Assembly (NCBI RefSeq): GCF_016918035.1 | Contig: NZ_JAERWK010000012.1 | Coordinates: forward strand, 202,809 to 266,808 | DNA from: Nakamurella leprariae | Lineage (GTDB): Bacteria; Actinomycetota; Actinomycetes; Mycobacteriales; Nakamurellaceae | Length of the DNA stretch: 64,000 bases | Direction of reading: 5' to 3' | Shown here: positions 29,904 through 38,316 of the stretch, piece by piece | Numbering within the stretch: the stretch's first letter is position 1 | Layout of the letters: each line of letters starts with the position of its first letter | Notes under the pieces: generated by a model | Seen by the model: the letters and a program-made list of their open reading frames with translations, nothing else | The model's database searches: none | What the model was told of the DNA's origin: nothing | Translations under genes and position numbers: made by a program

Positions 29904-31157
29904 GTGCCGATCCCTGCGGTGCCGGCGGGACCCGCCACCCCGGGGTGGCGGGTGCCCCGGTACGACGACGCCTCGCTCGGCGCCCTGCTGCCAGGCGTGG
30001 CCGCCGCGCTCGGCGCCCCGCTCGCGGATCCGGTCGACCCAGCCGCCGGCCTGCCCGCCGTGGATCTGCCCCCGGCCGAGCGGTACTGCGTCGTGCTGGT
30101 GGACGGCATGGGTTGGACGCTGCTGGCCGAGACGATCGCCTCGTCCGCGGGCCGGCGGGCGGTCCCGTTCCTGGCCGAGGTGCTGAGCGGAGGCGAGTCC
30201 CGTCCGGTGTCCGCGGGGACGCCGAGCACCACCGCGACGTCCATGGCCTCGTTCGGGACCGGCCTGCCCCCGGGTCGGCACGGGCTGGTCGGGCTGGAGG
30301 TGCTCGACCCGGACCGTGGCGTGCTGCTCAACGAGCTGCGCTGGGACCCAGCCACCGATCCGGAGATCTGGCAGCCGTTCGGCACGGTGTTCGGCCGGCT
30401 GGCCGCGGCCGGGGTGGGGACGCTGCGGATCGGCAACCCCGAGTTCGCCGGCTCCGGGCTCACCGTCGCGGCGCACCGGGGCGGCGCGTTCCTCGGGGTC
30501 GACGGGCTGGCTTCCCGGGTCGACACGGCGCTGTCGGCGCTGCGCGGCGGCGGCTCCATGGCCGGCCCGGACGGCGACCTGCCCGTGCCGGCCGCCCGAC
30601 TGGTGCAGGTCTACTGGGGCGACCTGGACGCCGCCGGCCACGCCCACGGCTGGCACAGCGGCGCCTGGCGGCGGGAGCTGCGCCGGGTGGACACGCAGCT
30701 GGCCCGGTTGGCCGCCGGGCTGGCCCCGGACACCCGGCTCGTCGTCACCGCCGACCACGGCATGGTCGACGCCCCGCCCGGGCACCGCCTGGACCTGGCC
30801 GAGATGGCCCCGCGGTTCGACGCGGACATCGCGTTGGTCGGGGGCGAGCCCCGCTTCGTCCAGCTGTACCTGCAGCCCGCCGGTCGGGCGCGCCGCGCCG
30901 CGCTGGTGACCGAGCTGCAGGACCTGGTCGGGGATCGCGCCCAGGTCTGCACCCGGGACGACGCGATCGGCGCGGGCTGGTTCGGGCCGGTCGAGAACTG
31001 GGTCGGGCCGCGCATCGGCGAGGTGATCGTGGCCGCCGACGATGAGACGTTCACGCTGGTCGACAGCCGCGTCGCGCATCCCCACCTGCTGCGGCTGGTC
31101 GGACAGCACGGTTCGCTCACCGAGGCCGAGCAGCTGGTGCCGGTGCTGTTGCGCTGA
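29904..31157 (+). CDS. Alkaline-phosphatase-superfamily nucleotide pyrophosphatase/phosphodiesterase
   Basis: A 417-residue metal-dependent phosphodiesterase-like enzyme. Seen: first metal ligand in YCVVLVDGMGWTLL, the nucleophile threonine in SAGTPSTTATSMASFGTGLP, the second metal ligands in YWGDLDAAGHAHGWHS and VVTADHGMVD, in the order typical of the NPP branch. No signal peptide is visible, so it should act in the cytosol. The substrate is unknown. The last housekeeping gene before the catabolic block; its stop faces the MarR gene. Confidence 0.87.
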   Translation: MPIPAVPAGPATPGWRVPRYDDASLGALLPGVAAALGAPLADPVDPAAGLPAVDLPPAERYCVVLVDGMGWTLLAETIASSAGRRAVPFLAEVLSGGESRPVSAGTPSTTATSMASFGTGLPPGRHGLVGLEVLDPDRGVLLNELRWDPATDPEIWQPFGTVFGRLAAAGVGTLRIGNPEFAGSGLTVAAHRGGAFLGVDGLASRVDTALSALRGGGSMAGPDGDLPVPAARLVQVYWGDLDAAGHAHGWHSGAWRRELRRVDTQLARLAAGLAPDTRLVVTADHGMVDAPPGHRLDLAEMAPRFDADIALVGGEPRFVQLYLQPAGRARRAALVTELQDLVGDRAQVCTRDDAIGAGWFGPVENWVGPRIGEVIVAADDETFTLVDSRVAHPHLLRLVGQHGSLTEAEQLVPVLLR

Positions 31158-31196
31158 CCGTGTCGCGTCGAGCGCACCCGGTGCCCGGCGGAACCG

Positions 31197-31658
31197 TCAC
31201 TGCCGTCCGGGCGGATCGGCAGGGCCGGTGTCGGACAGTGCCTTGGTGAGCAGGTCGGTCAGGGTCCGGGTCTCGACCCGGGAGAGCCGCTCGACGAGTG
31301 CGGCGCTGAGCCGGTCGACCCGCGGACGCAGGGCTGCGAGCTCATCGAGACCGGAGCCGGTCAGCTCGACCACGTTGCGGCGGCGGTCGGCGGTGTCGCG
31401 GGTCCGGCGCAGCAGTCCGCGCCGTTCCAGCCTGGCCACGATGTCGGCGATGGTCGAGCGGTCGAGGTCGAGGTCGGTGCACAACTCCCGCTGACTGGCC
31501 TGCTCCCGCTCGGCCACCGCATTCAGGACGCCGAACTGCACGCTGGTGGTGTCGCCGGACACGATCGACGCCCATCCCGCGACGTGCGCCTGCTGGGCGC
31601 GACGGAACAGCAGGCCGATGTACGGCGTCGTCCCGGCGCTCGGGTCGGAAGAACTCAC
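31197..31658 (-). CDS. MarR-family transcriptional regulator
   Basis: A 153-residue winged-helix regulator. Seen: dimerisation helix TTPYIGLLFRRAQQAHVAGW, recognition region ASQRELCTDLDLDRSTIADIVARLE, then GLLRRTRDTADRRRNVVELT, the usual wing. Known: MarR proteins often repress aromatic-catabolism genes and release DNA on binding the aromatic ligand. It is divergent from the gentisate operon, so it is the likely local repressor. GTG 31658 gives a normal family length; ATG 31745 would add 29 charged residues. Confidence 0.88.
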   Translation of the reverse strand: MSSSDPSAGTTPYIGLLFRRAQQAHVAGWASIVSGDTTSVQFGVLNAVAEREQASQRELCTDLDLDRSTIADIVARLERRGLLRRTRDTADRRRNVVELTGSGLDELAALRPRVDRLSAALVERLSRVETRTLTDLLTKALSDTGPADPPGRQ

Positions 31659-31681
31659 CCGTGCATTGTCGTCGGCCTTCT

Positions 31682-31766
31682 CGTCGTCGGACGACGGCCG
31701 GCGGCGACGAACTCCGTCTTGCCGATCAGGTGACCGAGGGTCCATGATAGTTGGGGTACTGAGCAT
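31682..31766. promoter_or_regulatory. MarR-gentisate intergenic control region
   Basis: TTGCCG (31719-31724) and CATGAT (31743-31748), 18 bases apart, form a possible promoter for the gentisate operon. An imperfect inverted repeat, ATGATAGT (31744-31751) and ACTGAGCAT (31758-31766), overlaps its -10 region in an AT-richer island, and CGTCGTC-G-GACGACG (31682-31696) is a perfect palindrome nearer the MarR gene. Either could be a MarR operator. Confidence 0.45.
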
Positions 31767-31851
31767 TTTTGCCGGCGGACCGTTGCCGGCGCGGACCCGT
31801 GCGCCGCCGAGCCGGTCGACCGGCCCCTCCCACACTCGACGAGGAGTTCCG

Positions 31852-32934
31852 ATGCACCAGATGGACGGCACGGCCGACTCGCCCGCGCTGCAGCAGCTCT
31901 ACCGCGACTTCGAAGCCGCGCACATGGCGCCGCTGTGGACGCAGCGCGACGACCTCATGCCGATGGCCCCTGCGCCACAGGCGGTCCCGTTCGTGTGGCG
32001 GTGGAAGACGCTGTTGGACATCGCCCAGCGCTCGGGCGACCTGGTACCCGTCGGCCGGGGCGGCGAGCGGCGCGCGGTCGGCCTGGCCAATCCGGGCCTG
32101 CCCGGAACCGCCTACGCCACCCCGACGCTGTGGTGCGCCATCCAGTACCTCGGTGGTCATGAGACCGCCCCGGAGCACCGGCACTCGCAGAACGCCTTCC
32201 GGTTCGTCGTGGAGGGCGAGGGGGTGTGGACCGTCGTGAACGGCGATCCGGTGCGGATGAGTCGGGGCGACCTGCTCCTGACACCCGGCTGGAACTTCCA
32301 CGGCCACCACAACGACACCGCCGCTCCCATGGCGTGGATCGACGGCCTGGACATCCCGTTCTCCAGCGCCAACGACGTCGGGTTCTTCGAGTTCGGGTCA
32401 GAGCGGGTGACCGACGAGGCCTCACCGGAGTTCTCGCGCTCGGAGCGCCTGTGGGCGCACCCGGGTCTCCGGCCGGTGTCCGCACTGGAGGACACGGTGT
32501 CCTCGCCGCTGGCGGCCTACCGCTGGGAGCACACCAACCGTGCGCTGGACGAGCAGCTCCGTCTCGAGGACGAGGGCCATCCCGCGACCGTCGAGCAGGG
32601 TCACGCCGCCATCCGGTACACCAATCCGACCACCGGCGGTGACGTCATGCCCACCATCCGGTGCGAGTTCCACCGGCTGCGCGCCGGTGTGTCCACCGCC
32701 GAGCGGCACGAGGTCGGCTCGGCAGTGTGGCAGGTCTTCGAGGGACAGGGCTCGGTGGTGCTCGGCGGTGTCGAGCACCGGCTCGAGACCGGTGACCTGT
32801 TCGTGGTGCCCAGTTGGGTGCCCTGGTCGCTGCAGGCCGACACCCGGTTCGACCTCTTCCGCTTCACCGACGGCCCGATCATGGACCGCCTCGGTTTCTC
32901 CCGCACCTTCATCCCGAGCAAGGACGGCGTCTGA
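31852..32934 (+). CDS. gtdA: Gentisate 1,2-dioxygenase
   Basis: Ring-cleaving Fe(II) bicupin converting gentisate and oxygen to maleylpyruvate. Seen: 360 residues; N-terminal cupin with iron ligands H109 and H111 in PEHRHSQNAFRFVVEGEG and H150 in PGWNFHGHHND, IDGLDIPF, and a second cupin with FHRLRAGVSTAERHEVGSAVW and DLFVVPSWVPWSL. ATG follows GAGGAG by five bases. It shares one base with the fumarylpyruvate hydrolase gene (TGATG), and the mycothiol-dependent isomerase is third, so the complete ring-cleavage route is one operon. A divergent MarR gene probably controls it. Confidence 0.94.
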   Translation: MHQMDGTADSPALQQLYRDFEAAHMAPLWTQRDDLMPMAPAPQAVPFVWRWKTLLDIAQRSGDLVPVGRGGERRAVGLANPGLPGTAYATPTLWCAIQYLGGHETAPEHRHSQNAFRFVVEGEGVWTVVNGDPVRMSRGDLLLTPGWNFHGHHNDTAAPMAWIDGLDIPFSSANDVGFFEFGSERVTDEASPEFSRSERLWAHPGLRPVSALEDTVSSPLAAYRWEHTNRALDEQLRLEDEGHPATVEQGHAAIRYTNPTTGGDVMPTIRCEFHRLRAGVSTAERHEVGSAVWQVFEGQGSVVLGGVEHRLETGDLFVVPSWVPWSLQADTRFDLFRFTDGPIMDRLGFSRTFIPSKDGV

Positions 32935-33821
32935 TGCGACTGGCCACCCTCCGCACCGGCACCGGCACCGGCACCGGCACCGGCACCGGCACCGGCACCG
33001 GCACCCGCACTGAGACCAGCCCCGGCACGGTCGCCGTCCGGGTCGATGGTGACTCCGCGGTCGCCATCGACGGTGTCGCCGATGTCGGCGAGCTGCTGCA
33101 GCAGCCCGACTGGCGCACCACCGCCGAACGCGCGTCCGGCCGGACGCTGCCAGTCGCGGACGCGGACTGGGCCCCGGTCGTGCCGCACCCGTCCAAGATC
33201 GTGTGCGTCGGTCTGAACTACCGCACGCACATCCTGGAGATGGGGCGCGAGCTGCCGAGCGCTCCGACCCTGTTCGCCAAGTACCCCGAGGCGCTCATCG
33301 GCCCGTACGACCCGATCGTGCTGCCCGAGTACGCTGCGCACGCGGTGGACTGGGAGGCCGAGCTCGCCGTCGTCCTGGGTGCGTCGGCCCGCCGGCTCTC
33401 CCCGGAGCAGGCTCAGACGGCCATCGCCGGGTACTCGGTGCTCAACGACGTGACCATGCGGGACTACCAGTACCGGACGCCGGAGTGGTTCCAGGGCAAG
33501 ACGTTCGAAGCGACGACGCCGTTCGGGCCGGTCCTGGTCACCCCGGACGAGCACCAGCTGGGGACCGAGCTGACCAGTGTGGTGGACGGCGAGACGATGC
33601 AGTCGGCCACAACGGACGACCTGGTCTTCGGGCCCGCCGCGCTCATCTCGTACATCTCGCAGATCGTGACGCTCAACCCCGGCGACGTCATCGCCACCGG
33701 CACCCCGGGCGGGGTCGGGCACGCGCGCAAGCCACCCCGATACCTGGGCGACGGGATGCGGCTCACCACCGCGGTGGCCGGGATCGGCAGCATCACCTCG
33801 ACCGTGATCGTCGAGCGCTGA
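32934..33821 (+). CDS. Fumarylacetoacetate hydrolase family, probable fumarylpyruvate hydrolase
   Basis: Hydrolyses fumarylpyruvate to fumarate and pyruvate in the gentisate route. Seen: 295 residues; HPSKIVCVGLNYRTHILEMG, metal ligands in VDWEAELAVVLG, NDVTMRDYQ, the catalytic lysine region WFQGKTFEATTPFGPVLV and ATGTPGGVG. The N terminus carries eight Thr-Gly repeats (about residues 8-23) from a hexanucleotide repeat, in the place where relatives have a short strand and loop; this may be a tolerated expansion. It is second in the gtdA operon. Confidence 0.92.
   Translation: MRLATLRTGTGTGTGTGTGTGTGTRTETSPGTVAVRVDGDSAVAIDGVADVGELLQQPDWRTTAERASGRTLPVADADWAPVVPHPSKIVCVGLNYRTHILEMGRELPSAPTLFAKYPEALIGPYDPIVLPEYAAHAVDWEAELAVVLGASARRLSPEQAQTAIAGYSVLNDVTMRDYQYRTPEWFQGKTFEATTPFGPVLVTPDEHQLGTELTSVVDGETMQSATTDDLVFGPAALISYISQIVTLNPGDVIATGTPGGVGHARKPPRYLGDGMRLTTAVAGIGSITSTVIVER
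32955..33002 (+). repeat. (ACCGGC)8 hexanucleotide repeat in coding sequence
   Basis: Eight perfect copies of ACCGGC, 48 bp, encode a Thr-Gly run in the fumarylpyruvate hydrolase. The unit is a multiple of three, so slippage changes length but not frame. Confidence 0.95.
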
Positions 33822-33824
33822 ACC

Positions 33825-34577
33825 GTGCCGGCACGGACCGACCAGGTCACTGATCCCGCGCTGGCCGCCCGGCTGCTGACCGCCCGACGGGGCCAGGCCT
33901 ACTGGTCGCGCCAACTCAGCCGCCTGTCCGACGACGACCTCGACGCGCCGTCCATGCTGCCCGGGTGGACCCGCCGGCACGTGATCGCCCACGTCGGGCT
34001 GAACGCCCGGGCGATCACCCACCTGACCGCGTGGGCCGCCACCGGAGTGGAACATCCGATGTACGACTCACCGACCCAGCGGGGCGACGACATCGCGCTC
34101 GCTTCGACCCTCCCGCCGCAGGCGCTGCGGAACCTGTCCGATCACGCCGCGATCCACCTGTCGGTGGAGTGGCGGGACCTGTCGGCCGCGGCGTGGACCA
34201 ACGAGGTGCGGACGGCTCAGGGTCGCACGGTGCCGGTCTCCGAGACGGTGTGGATGCGGTCCCGCGAGGTGTGGATCCACGCGGTCGATCTGGGCAACGG
34301 CGGGAGCTTCCTGGACTTCCCGCCCGAGTTCGTCGACGACCTGCTCGTCGACATCACCGGTGCGTGGTCGCGACGACGGCACACCGAGGGATTGCCGGAC
34401 TTCGCCTTCCAGCCCACCGACCGGGCCGCCTCCTGGCGGTCCGGCGACAGCTCCTCGGGGGCAACGGTGCTCGTCGGCCCAGCCGCACGGCTGGCCCAAT
34501 GGGCCTCCGGCCGAGGCACGGTCGGCGTCCACACGGCCGACGGCACGCCGGTGCCGCCTGCTCCGCGCTGGCTGTAG
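33825..34577 (+). CDS. Mycothiol-dependent maleylpyruvate isomerase
   Basis: Isomerises maleylpyruvate to fumarylpyruvate with mycothiol as cofactor. Seen: 250 residues; DinB-like four-helix domain with zinc ligands H56 (HVIAHVGLN), E148 and H152 (SREVWIHAVDL), the same spacing as H52/E144/H148 of the Corynebacterium glutamicum enzyme shifted by four, followed by an SCP2-like C-terminal domain ending in GTVGVHTADG. GTG start three bases after the preceding stop. Use of mycothiol rather than glutathione fits an actinobacterium. Confidence 0.92.
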   Translation: MPARTDQVTDPALAARLLTARRGQAYWSRQLSRLSDDDLDAPSMLPGWTRRHVIAHVGLNARAITHLTAWAATGVEHPMYDSPTQRGDDIALASTLPPQALRNLSDHAAIHLSVEWRDLSAAAWTNEVRTAQGRTVPVSETVWMRSREVWIHAVDLGNGGSFLDFPPEFVDDLLVDITGAWSRRRHTEGLPDFAFQPTDRAASWRSGDSSSGATVLVGPAARLAQWASGRGTVGVHTADGTPVPPAPRWL

Positions 34578-34589
34578 CCCGGGAGCGAT

Positions 34590-34613
34590 CCTCCGGCACG
34601 AGCACGCCGGAGG
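34590..34613. terminator. 8-bp hairpin between convergent isomerase and IclR genes
   Basis: CCTCCGGC (34590-34597) pairs perfectly with GCCGGAGG (34606-34613) across eight bases, directly between two convergent stops. No T tract. Probably a two-way terminator. Confidence 0.65.
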
Positions 34614-34620
34614 GCCGCGC

Positions 34621-35421
34621 TCAGGCGTGCTCGTCGAAGTTGGCCTCGGCGAGCGCGGCGGCCATGTCGTCGCGCGCCCGGAACACCAGTTTCAGCTCGC
34701 GTGCCCCTTGGACCGTCGACAGCCGGCTCGCCGGGACGGCGACCGAGAAGGAGGCGACCGGCCGGCCGGAGGGGGACGGCACCGCCACGCCCAACGCCCC
34801 CACGCCGGGTTCGGTCTCCTCCCGGTTGAGGGCGTACCCGCGTCGTCGGACGAGCTGCAGCTCGGCGACGAAGGCGTCGAACTCCTCGGCGGTCAACGCA
34901 TGGCCGGCCGCCTCGGCCCCGCTGGAGCGGTAGAGCCGCTGCAGTCGATCGAGCGGTTCGGCGGCCAGCAGGACTTTGCCGCCGGAGGCCGATCGGGCCG
35001 GCAGGACCGACCCGCCCCGGTCGCCCACCCGCAACAACGACTGCGCCTCCACCGTCGACAGGAAGCGGACGCTGACCCCGACGCGGACCATCAGGTTCAC
35101 CGTCTCGTTGAGCTCGGAGCACAGCAACTCCAGCGCGGGCTGCAACAGCTGCTTGAGCCGTCGGGTCCACGGCACCCCGATCGCACCGGCGCCGACCGCG
35201 GGACCTGCGATGTACCGGCGGTTGTCGTCCTGCATCGCGAATCCGCGGTACACCAGCATGGCCATCAGCCGGTGCGCCGTCGAGGCGGCGATCTCGAGCT
35301 CGCCGGCGATGTCCGACAGGCGCACGCTGCCCTCGTCGCGGAGCAGCTGGATGATCCGGAGCGCGTTGTCAACGGATTCGATGGGGTAGGCCGGTCGCTT
35401 CTGGATCGGCGCATTCTTCAT
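34621..35421 (-). CDS. IclR-family transcriptional regulator
   Basis: A 266-residue regulator. Seen: winged helix at about 14-75 (YPIESVDNALRIIQLLRDEG, LSDIAGELEIAASTAHRLMAML) and a GAF-like effector domain from about 85 to 260 (LNETVNLMVRVGVSVRFLST, SASGGKVLLAAEP, RRRGYALNREETEPGVGALG). Known: IclR-type proteins of the PcaR/PobR kind control aromatic degradation, often as activators. It is divergent from the 3-hydroxybenzoate 6-hydroxylase gene and so is its likely regulator. Confidence 0.92.
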   Translation of the reverse strand: MKNAPIQKRPAYPIESVDNALRIIQLLRDEGSVRLSDIAGELEIAASTAHRLMAMLVYRGFAMQDDNRRYIAGPAVGAGAIGVPWTRRLKQLLQPALELLCSELNETVNLMVRVGVSVRFLSTVEAQSLLRVGDRGGSVLPARSASGGKVLLAAEPLDRLQRLYRSSGAEAAGHALTAEEFDAFVAELQLVRRRGYALNREETEPGVGALGVAVPSPSGRPVASFSVAVPASRLSTVQGARELKLVFRARDDMAAALAEANFDEHA

Positions 35422-35490
35422 GGCAGAAGATGATTGCAGCGTGATTCTCCGGTGCGCAAGAGTCGATCAGTCGGATCGCCCACAGGTCGC

Positions 35491-35507
35491 TCGCCTGCCG
35501 CAGGCGA
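35491..35507. promoter_or_regulatory. Perfect palindrome, candidate IclR operator
   Basis: TCGCCTGC-C-GCAGGCGA is a perfect 17-base palindrome, 52 bases before the monooxygenase ATG and 70 bases from the IclR ATG, in the 137-base divergent gap. Position fits an operator serving both genes. It could instead form a short hairpin in the monooxygenase leader. Confidence 0.5.
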
Positions 35508-35558
35508 CCACCGCAGCTCTGATCCACCGAAGCGTCGAGCCGGAGGACAACGTCTGAA

Positions 35559-36767
35559 ATGGCAGCACTGACACAGCAGAAGGTCGTCGTCGTCGGCGGC
35601 GGTATGGGCGGACTCGCCTCGGCGATGGTGCTGGCCCGCCTGGGTGCGAGCGTCACGCTCTACGAGCACGCTCCCGCCTTCGGTGAGGTCGGTGCGGGGA
35701 TCCAGCTGGGGCCCAACGCGACTCGCCGGCTGGCCGCGTGGGGCCTGCTCGATGAGACCGTCGCCCGCGGATTCCTGCCCGAGCGGCTGGTGTTGCGGGA
35801 CGCCACCACCGGCCAGGAACTCACGGCGCAGCGGCTGGGCGCGGACTTCGTCGAGCGGTACCAGGCGCCGTACGTGGTCATCCATCGCAGCGACCTGCAC
35901 GCGATCCTGCACGACGCGGCCGCCGAGTCCGGCGTCGAACTCGTGGTCGACACCCACGTCGAGCGGATCGAGCAGGTCCAGGACCGGGCGCTGGTGATCA
36001 TGGCTGACGGCCGGGTGGTCGACGCGGACGCCGTCGTGGCCGCCGACGGACTGGCCTCGGCCTCCCGTGACCGCATCGTCGGCGACCAGCCAGTGCCCTC
36101 GGGCTACGTCGCCTACCGTGGCACCCTGCCCAACGACGGTGAGCACGGCGCGGACGTCGTCGCCTGGCTGGGCCCGCGCTGCCACTTCGTCCAGTACCCG
36201 CTGCGGCGCGGCGAGCTGTTGAACATGGTCGCCGTGTTCCAGTCGCCGGCGTTCCTGCGCGGTGAGGTCGAGTGGGGGGGAGAGGACGAGTTGGACGCCG
36301 CCTACGATCGCTGCACACCGGAGGTGCGCCAGGCGACCACCCGGCTCTGGCGGGACCGGCGGTGGCCGATGTACGACCGCAATCCGACGACGAACTGGGG
36401 CAGCGGCCGAGTGACCCTCACCGGCGACGCGGCCCACCCGATGCTGCAGTACCTGGCCCAGGGTGCCTGTCAGGCCCTGGAGGACGCATCCGCGCTCGAG
36501 CGGCACGCGGCCGGCGCGCCGGGGGACTGGCCCGCCACCTTCGCCGCCTTCGCCGGCGAACGGCAGCCGCGGACGGCCCGGGTGCAGACCACCGCGCGCA
36601 CCTGGGGTGAGGTCTGGCACGTCGACGGGGTCGCCCGGCTGCTGCGCAACGAGCTGCTCCGGCACCGCGACACGGCCTCGTACGCCTACCTCGACTGGCT
36701 GTACGGACGGCAGGCTGGCGAGGCCGAACTGATCACCACCACCGCCACCGGGAGCAGCCGAGCATGA
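35559..36767 (+). CDS. FAD-dependent 3-hydroxybenzoate 6-hydroxylase (class A monooxygenase)
   Basis: Predicted to hydroxylate 3-hydroxybenzoate to gentisate with NAD(P)H and oxygen. Seen: 402 residues; FAD-binding VVVGGGMGGLASAMVLARLG with GGGMGG at 13-18, GAGIQLGPNATRRLAAWGL, the DG motif VVAADGLASASRDRI, and GDAAHPMLQYLAQGACQALED with GDAAHP at 289-294. The 'MLQYLAQGA' form is typical of 3-hydroxybenzoate 6-hydroxylases, but salicylate 1-hydroxylase relatives look similar, so substrate is inferred from the gentisate operon next door. It overlaps the aldehyde dehydrogenase by four bases. Confidence 0.87.
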   Translation: MAALTQQKVVVVGGGMGGLASAMVLARLGASVTLYEHAPAFGEVGAGIQLGPNATRRLAAWGLLDETVARGFLPERLVLRDATTGQELTAQRLGADFVERYQAPYVVIHRSDLHAILHDAAAESGVELVVDTHVERIEQVQDRALVIMADGRVVDADAVVAADGLASASRDRIVGDQPVPSGYVAYRGTLPNDGEHGADVVAWLGPRCHFVQYPLRRGELLNMVAVFQSPAFLRGEVEWGGEDELDAAYDRCTPEVRQATTRLWRDRRWPMYDRNPTTNWGSGRVTLTGDAAHPMLQYLAQGACQALEDASALERHAAGAPGDWPATFAAFAGERQPRTARVQTTARTWGEVWHVDGVARLLRNELLRHRDTASYAYLDWLYGRQAGEAELITTTATGSSRA

Positions 36768-38257
36768 GTCAGACCGAGAGCCGGACCAACGGCGCCTCCG
36801 GGACCGGCCACACCGCCGTCCGGGACCGCCGATGGCAGCTGCTGATCGACGGACGCCTCACCGGCGCCGCCGACGGCCGCACCTACGAGCGGGTCAGCCC
36901 CTTCCTGCGCGAGGCGATCGCCACCGTGCCGGACGCCGGCCCGGCCGACGCCGACGTCGCCGCCGAGGCGGCCTGGCGCGCGCGGCGGGAATGGCGGCTG
37001 ACCCCGGCGCCGGAGCGGGGCGCGCTGGTGGCTCGGGCGGCGGACATCATCGAGCAGCACGGTGAAGAGCTGGCCCTGCTCGATTCGATCGACGCCGGCT
37101 CGCCGCTGTCGAACTCGCGGATGGACGTCAAGCTCACGCTGCAGCACGCGCGGCTGTTCGCCGGCCTGGCCCTCGAACTCAAGGGCGACACCATCCCGGC
37201 CAGCCGCGGCCTGCACGTCACCGTGCGGGAGCCGGTCGGCGTGGTGGTGCGGATCGTTCCGTTCAACCACCCGCTCATGTTCGCCGGGAAGGTGTTCGCC
37301 CCGCTGGTCGCCGGCAACCCCACCATCCTCAAACCGCCAGAGGTGGCGCCGTTGTCGGCGTTACGGCTCGGAGAGCTGCTGCGCGAGGTGTTCCCGCCCG
37401 GCGTCCTGCAGATCCTGGTCGGGAACGGACCTGCCCTGCCCGACCGGCTCGTCCGGCACCCGAAGGTGCGCCGCATCGGCTTCATCGGATCGGAGCGGAC
37501 CGGCCGGGCCATCCAGCAGGCCGCCGCCGAGTCCGGCATCAAGGAGGTCTCGCTGGAACTCGGCGGCAAGAACGCCATGATCGTCTTCGCCGACGCCGAC
37601 CTGGACGCCGCGGCCCAGGGGGCCATCAACGGCATGAACTTCACCTGGTCCGGTCAGTCGTGCGGGTCGAACTCCCGCCTGCTGATCGAACGGTCGGTGC
37701 ACGACCGGGTCGTCGCCGCCATCGCCGAGAAGCTGCGCGGGCACCGCCTCGGGGACCCCCTCGATCCGGGCGTGAGCCAGGGCACGATGGTGAACCAGGC
37801 CCAGTACGACAAGGTCCTGTCCTACCTGCACGTGGCCCGGGCCGAGGGCGCCGAGGTGGTCTCCGGCGGTGGCCACCCGCAGGGGGCAGAGCTCGAGCGT
37901 GGGCTGTTCATCGAGCCGACGGTGCTGACCGGCGTGCGGCCGACCGACCGGGTCGCCCGGGAGGAGATCTTTGGACCGGTGCTCTCGGTCATCCCGTTCG
38001 ACACCGAGGACGAGGCCGTCGATCTGGCCAACGACTCGCCCTACGGCCTGACCGCCAGCGTGTGGACCCGCGACATCGCCCGTGCCATGCGGGTGGTCCG
38101 GGACGTCGAGGCCGGGTTCACCTGGGTGAACGACTCGGCCAAGCACTTCCCCAACGTCCCGTACGGCGGCGTGAAGGCCTCCGGCGTCGGCCGGGAGGAG
38201 AGCCTCGAGGAACTGCTGAGTTACACCGAGCTCAAGTCCATCAACGTCGCGTTCTGA
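36764..38257 (+). CDS. Aldehyde dehydrogenase (NAD(P)+)
   Basis: Oxidises an aldehyde to the acid; here probably 3-hydroxybenzaldehyde or another aromatic aldehyde on the way to gentisate. Seen: 497 residues; RIVPFNHPLMFAGKVFAPLVAG, GFIGSERTGRAI, the general base E265 in SLELGGKNAM and the nucleophile C300 in SGQSCGSNSR, then EEIFGPVLSVIPFDTEDEAV. All catalytic residues are present. ATGA overlap with the hydroxylase gene argues that its acid product is the hydroxylase substrate. Substrate range is inferred only from context. Confidence 0.92.
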   Translation: MSQTESRTNGASGTGHTAVRDRRWQLLIDGRLTGAADGRTYERVSPFLREAIATVPDAGPADADVAAEAAWRARREWRLTPAPERGALVARAADIIEQHGEELALLDSIDAGSPLSNSRMDVKLTLQHARLFAGLALELKGDTIPASRGLHVTVREPVGVVVRIVPFNHPLMFAGKVFAPLVAGNPTILKPPEVAPLSALRLGELLREVFPPGVLQILVGNGPALPDRLVRHPKVRRIGFIGSERTGRAIQQAAAESGIKEVSLELGGKNAMIVFADADLDAAAQGAINGMNFTWSGQSCGSNSRLLIERSVHDRVVAAIAEKLRGHRLGDPLDPGVSQGTMVNQAQYDKVLSYLHVARAEGAEVVSGGGHPQGAELERGLFIEPTVLTGVRPTDRVAREEIFGPVLSVIPFDTEDEAVDLANDSPYGLTASVWTRDIARAMRVVRDVEAGFTWVNDSAKHFPNVPYGGVKASGVGREESLEELLSYTELKSINVAF

Positions 38258-38316
38258 GGCGTTCCGACGGAACGTGCTGACGCCGACACCGCACACCGCA
38301 ACCAGGAGGTTCCTGC

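Noticed and set aside
28395..31109. A 904-codon minus-strand frame opposite pheT and the phosphodiesterase
   Set aside because: Antisense shadow of well-supported genes; no motif.
31716..32310. A second regulator frame overlapping the gentisate dioxygenase on the minus strand
   Set aside because: No family motif; it is antisense to a strongly conserved cupin gene.
32955..33002. CRISPR-like repeat
   Set aside because: The units are six bases, directly adjacent, without spacers, and lie in frame in an enzyme gene.
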